Shown one piece after another: positions 63,801 to 64,000 of a stretch of 64,000 nt of DNA. The position numbers were made by a program, and so were the translations under genes. The notes beneath the pieces are model-generated. The model saw only the letters and a program-made list of their open reading frames with translations. It did not search any database and was not told where the DNA came from. The DNA is from Xylocopa sonorina (Eukaryota; Arthropoda; Insecta; Hymenoptera; Apidae). Positions within the stretch are counted from its first letter, which is position 1; each line of letters begins with the position of its first letter. The DNA lies in assembly GCF_050948175.1 (NCBI RefSeq), contig NW_027490467.1:1-64000 (forward strand), read 5' to 3'.

Positions 63801-64000
63801 GAGATGCGATATCGGGTTTTAAGAAGCATTAGAACTCTATTGCTACGATGCGTAGACATCTGCACATGTTATTTCCTAGCAAGGGAGTGTCGCATTTACA
63901 TTCTTTTGAAGTGAATACGAGGTATACATAACATTCCACAATGAATATTATATCTTGATAGGAAACATAGAAATGAAATACGACTTCTCATTTTAAGAAG
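60870..64000 (+). repeat. Satellite array block 7, ~174-bp monomer, forward orientation
   Basis: About 18 monomers collinear with the start of block 3. Differences in monomer number exist: one extra monomer at about 62,170-62,343 (after which the offset is 34,367) and three instead of two CTGGAAACGC monomers at 63,090-63,530. The last ~100 bases resemble 31,650-31,700 better than the expected partner, so the alignment has been reshuffled there. The block runs off the window end. Confidence 0.96.

Noticed and set aside
1..64000. CRISPR array interpretation of the regular repeats
   Set aside because: The whole ~174-bp unit repeats with no unique spacers, and there are no cas genes. It is a eukaryotic-type satellite.
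1..64000. CENP-B box or telomeric (TTAGG)n repeats
   Set aside because: I looked for the TTCG...CGGG pattern in the canonical monomer and for TTAGG runs, and saw neither as a regular feature.

Overview
This window is almost entirely satellite DNA. A monomer of about 174 bp, roughly 290 copies, fills about 50 of the 64 kb. It is interrupted by two copies of a ~4.9 kb non-satellite spacer and two inverted copies of a ~1.5-1.7 kb LTR-like element. There is no operon, ribosome-binding site or prokaryotic gene, and no convincing intact protein gene. The repeats, AATAAA signals, LTR/primer-binding-site-like sequence and short intron-like gap point to a eukaryote. The AT-rich spacer and the roughly nine CpGs retained per monomer (no methylation-driven CpG loss) suggest an insect, but the species is not identifiable from this window. 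Pericentromeric or other constitutive heterochromatin is the natural setting.

Layout ('forward' means reading ...GAAGCATTAGAACTC...TTCCTAGCAAGGAA... on the + strand): forward 1-~7,250; reverse ~7,251-21,749; spacer copy 1 21,750-26,676; forward 26,677-36,315; LTR-like element A 36,316-37,828; reverse 37,829-~49,404; forward ~49,405-51,630; element B 51,631-53,320 (inverted relative to A); reverse 53,321-55,928; spacer copy 2 55,929-60,869; forward 60,870-64,000. Arrays point away from each spacer and toward each LTR-like element, so the locus is a chain of alternating inverted blocks.

Amplification is visible at several scales. Single monomers are duplicated. Higher-order repeats (HORs) occur as 1,041 bp (6 monomers, three copies almost without differences, 3,831-6,953), 869-870 bp (5 monomers, several places) and 696/348 bp. 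A ~6.26 kb spaced duplication links 11.4 and 17.7 kb. A ~34.2 kb-spaced direct segmental duplication carries spacer plus flanking satellite (19.68-~29.7 kb versus 53.86-64.0 kb). The two spacers differ at only about twenty single bases that I could spot by eye, plus poly-C lengths and one-base indels, so that duplication is recent. Elements A and B are much more diverged from each other and look older.

Each spacer starts with what looks like a 592-bp LTR (TG...CA, AATAAA, then TGGCGCC primer-binding-like site). It continues with ~3.9 kb of AT-rich sequence containing one gene-like fragment (membrane-anchor exon plus coiled-coil-like exon, with a stop in copy 1 only), and ends with a ~450 bp GC-rich segment bearing two poly-C tracts. 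The many short open frames in the satellite are by-products of a 58-codon-long monomer, not genes.
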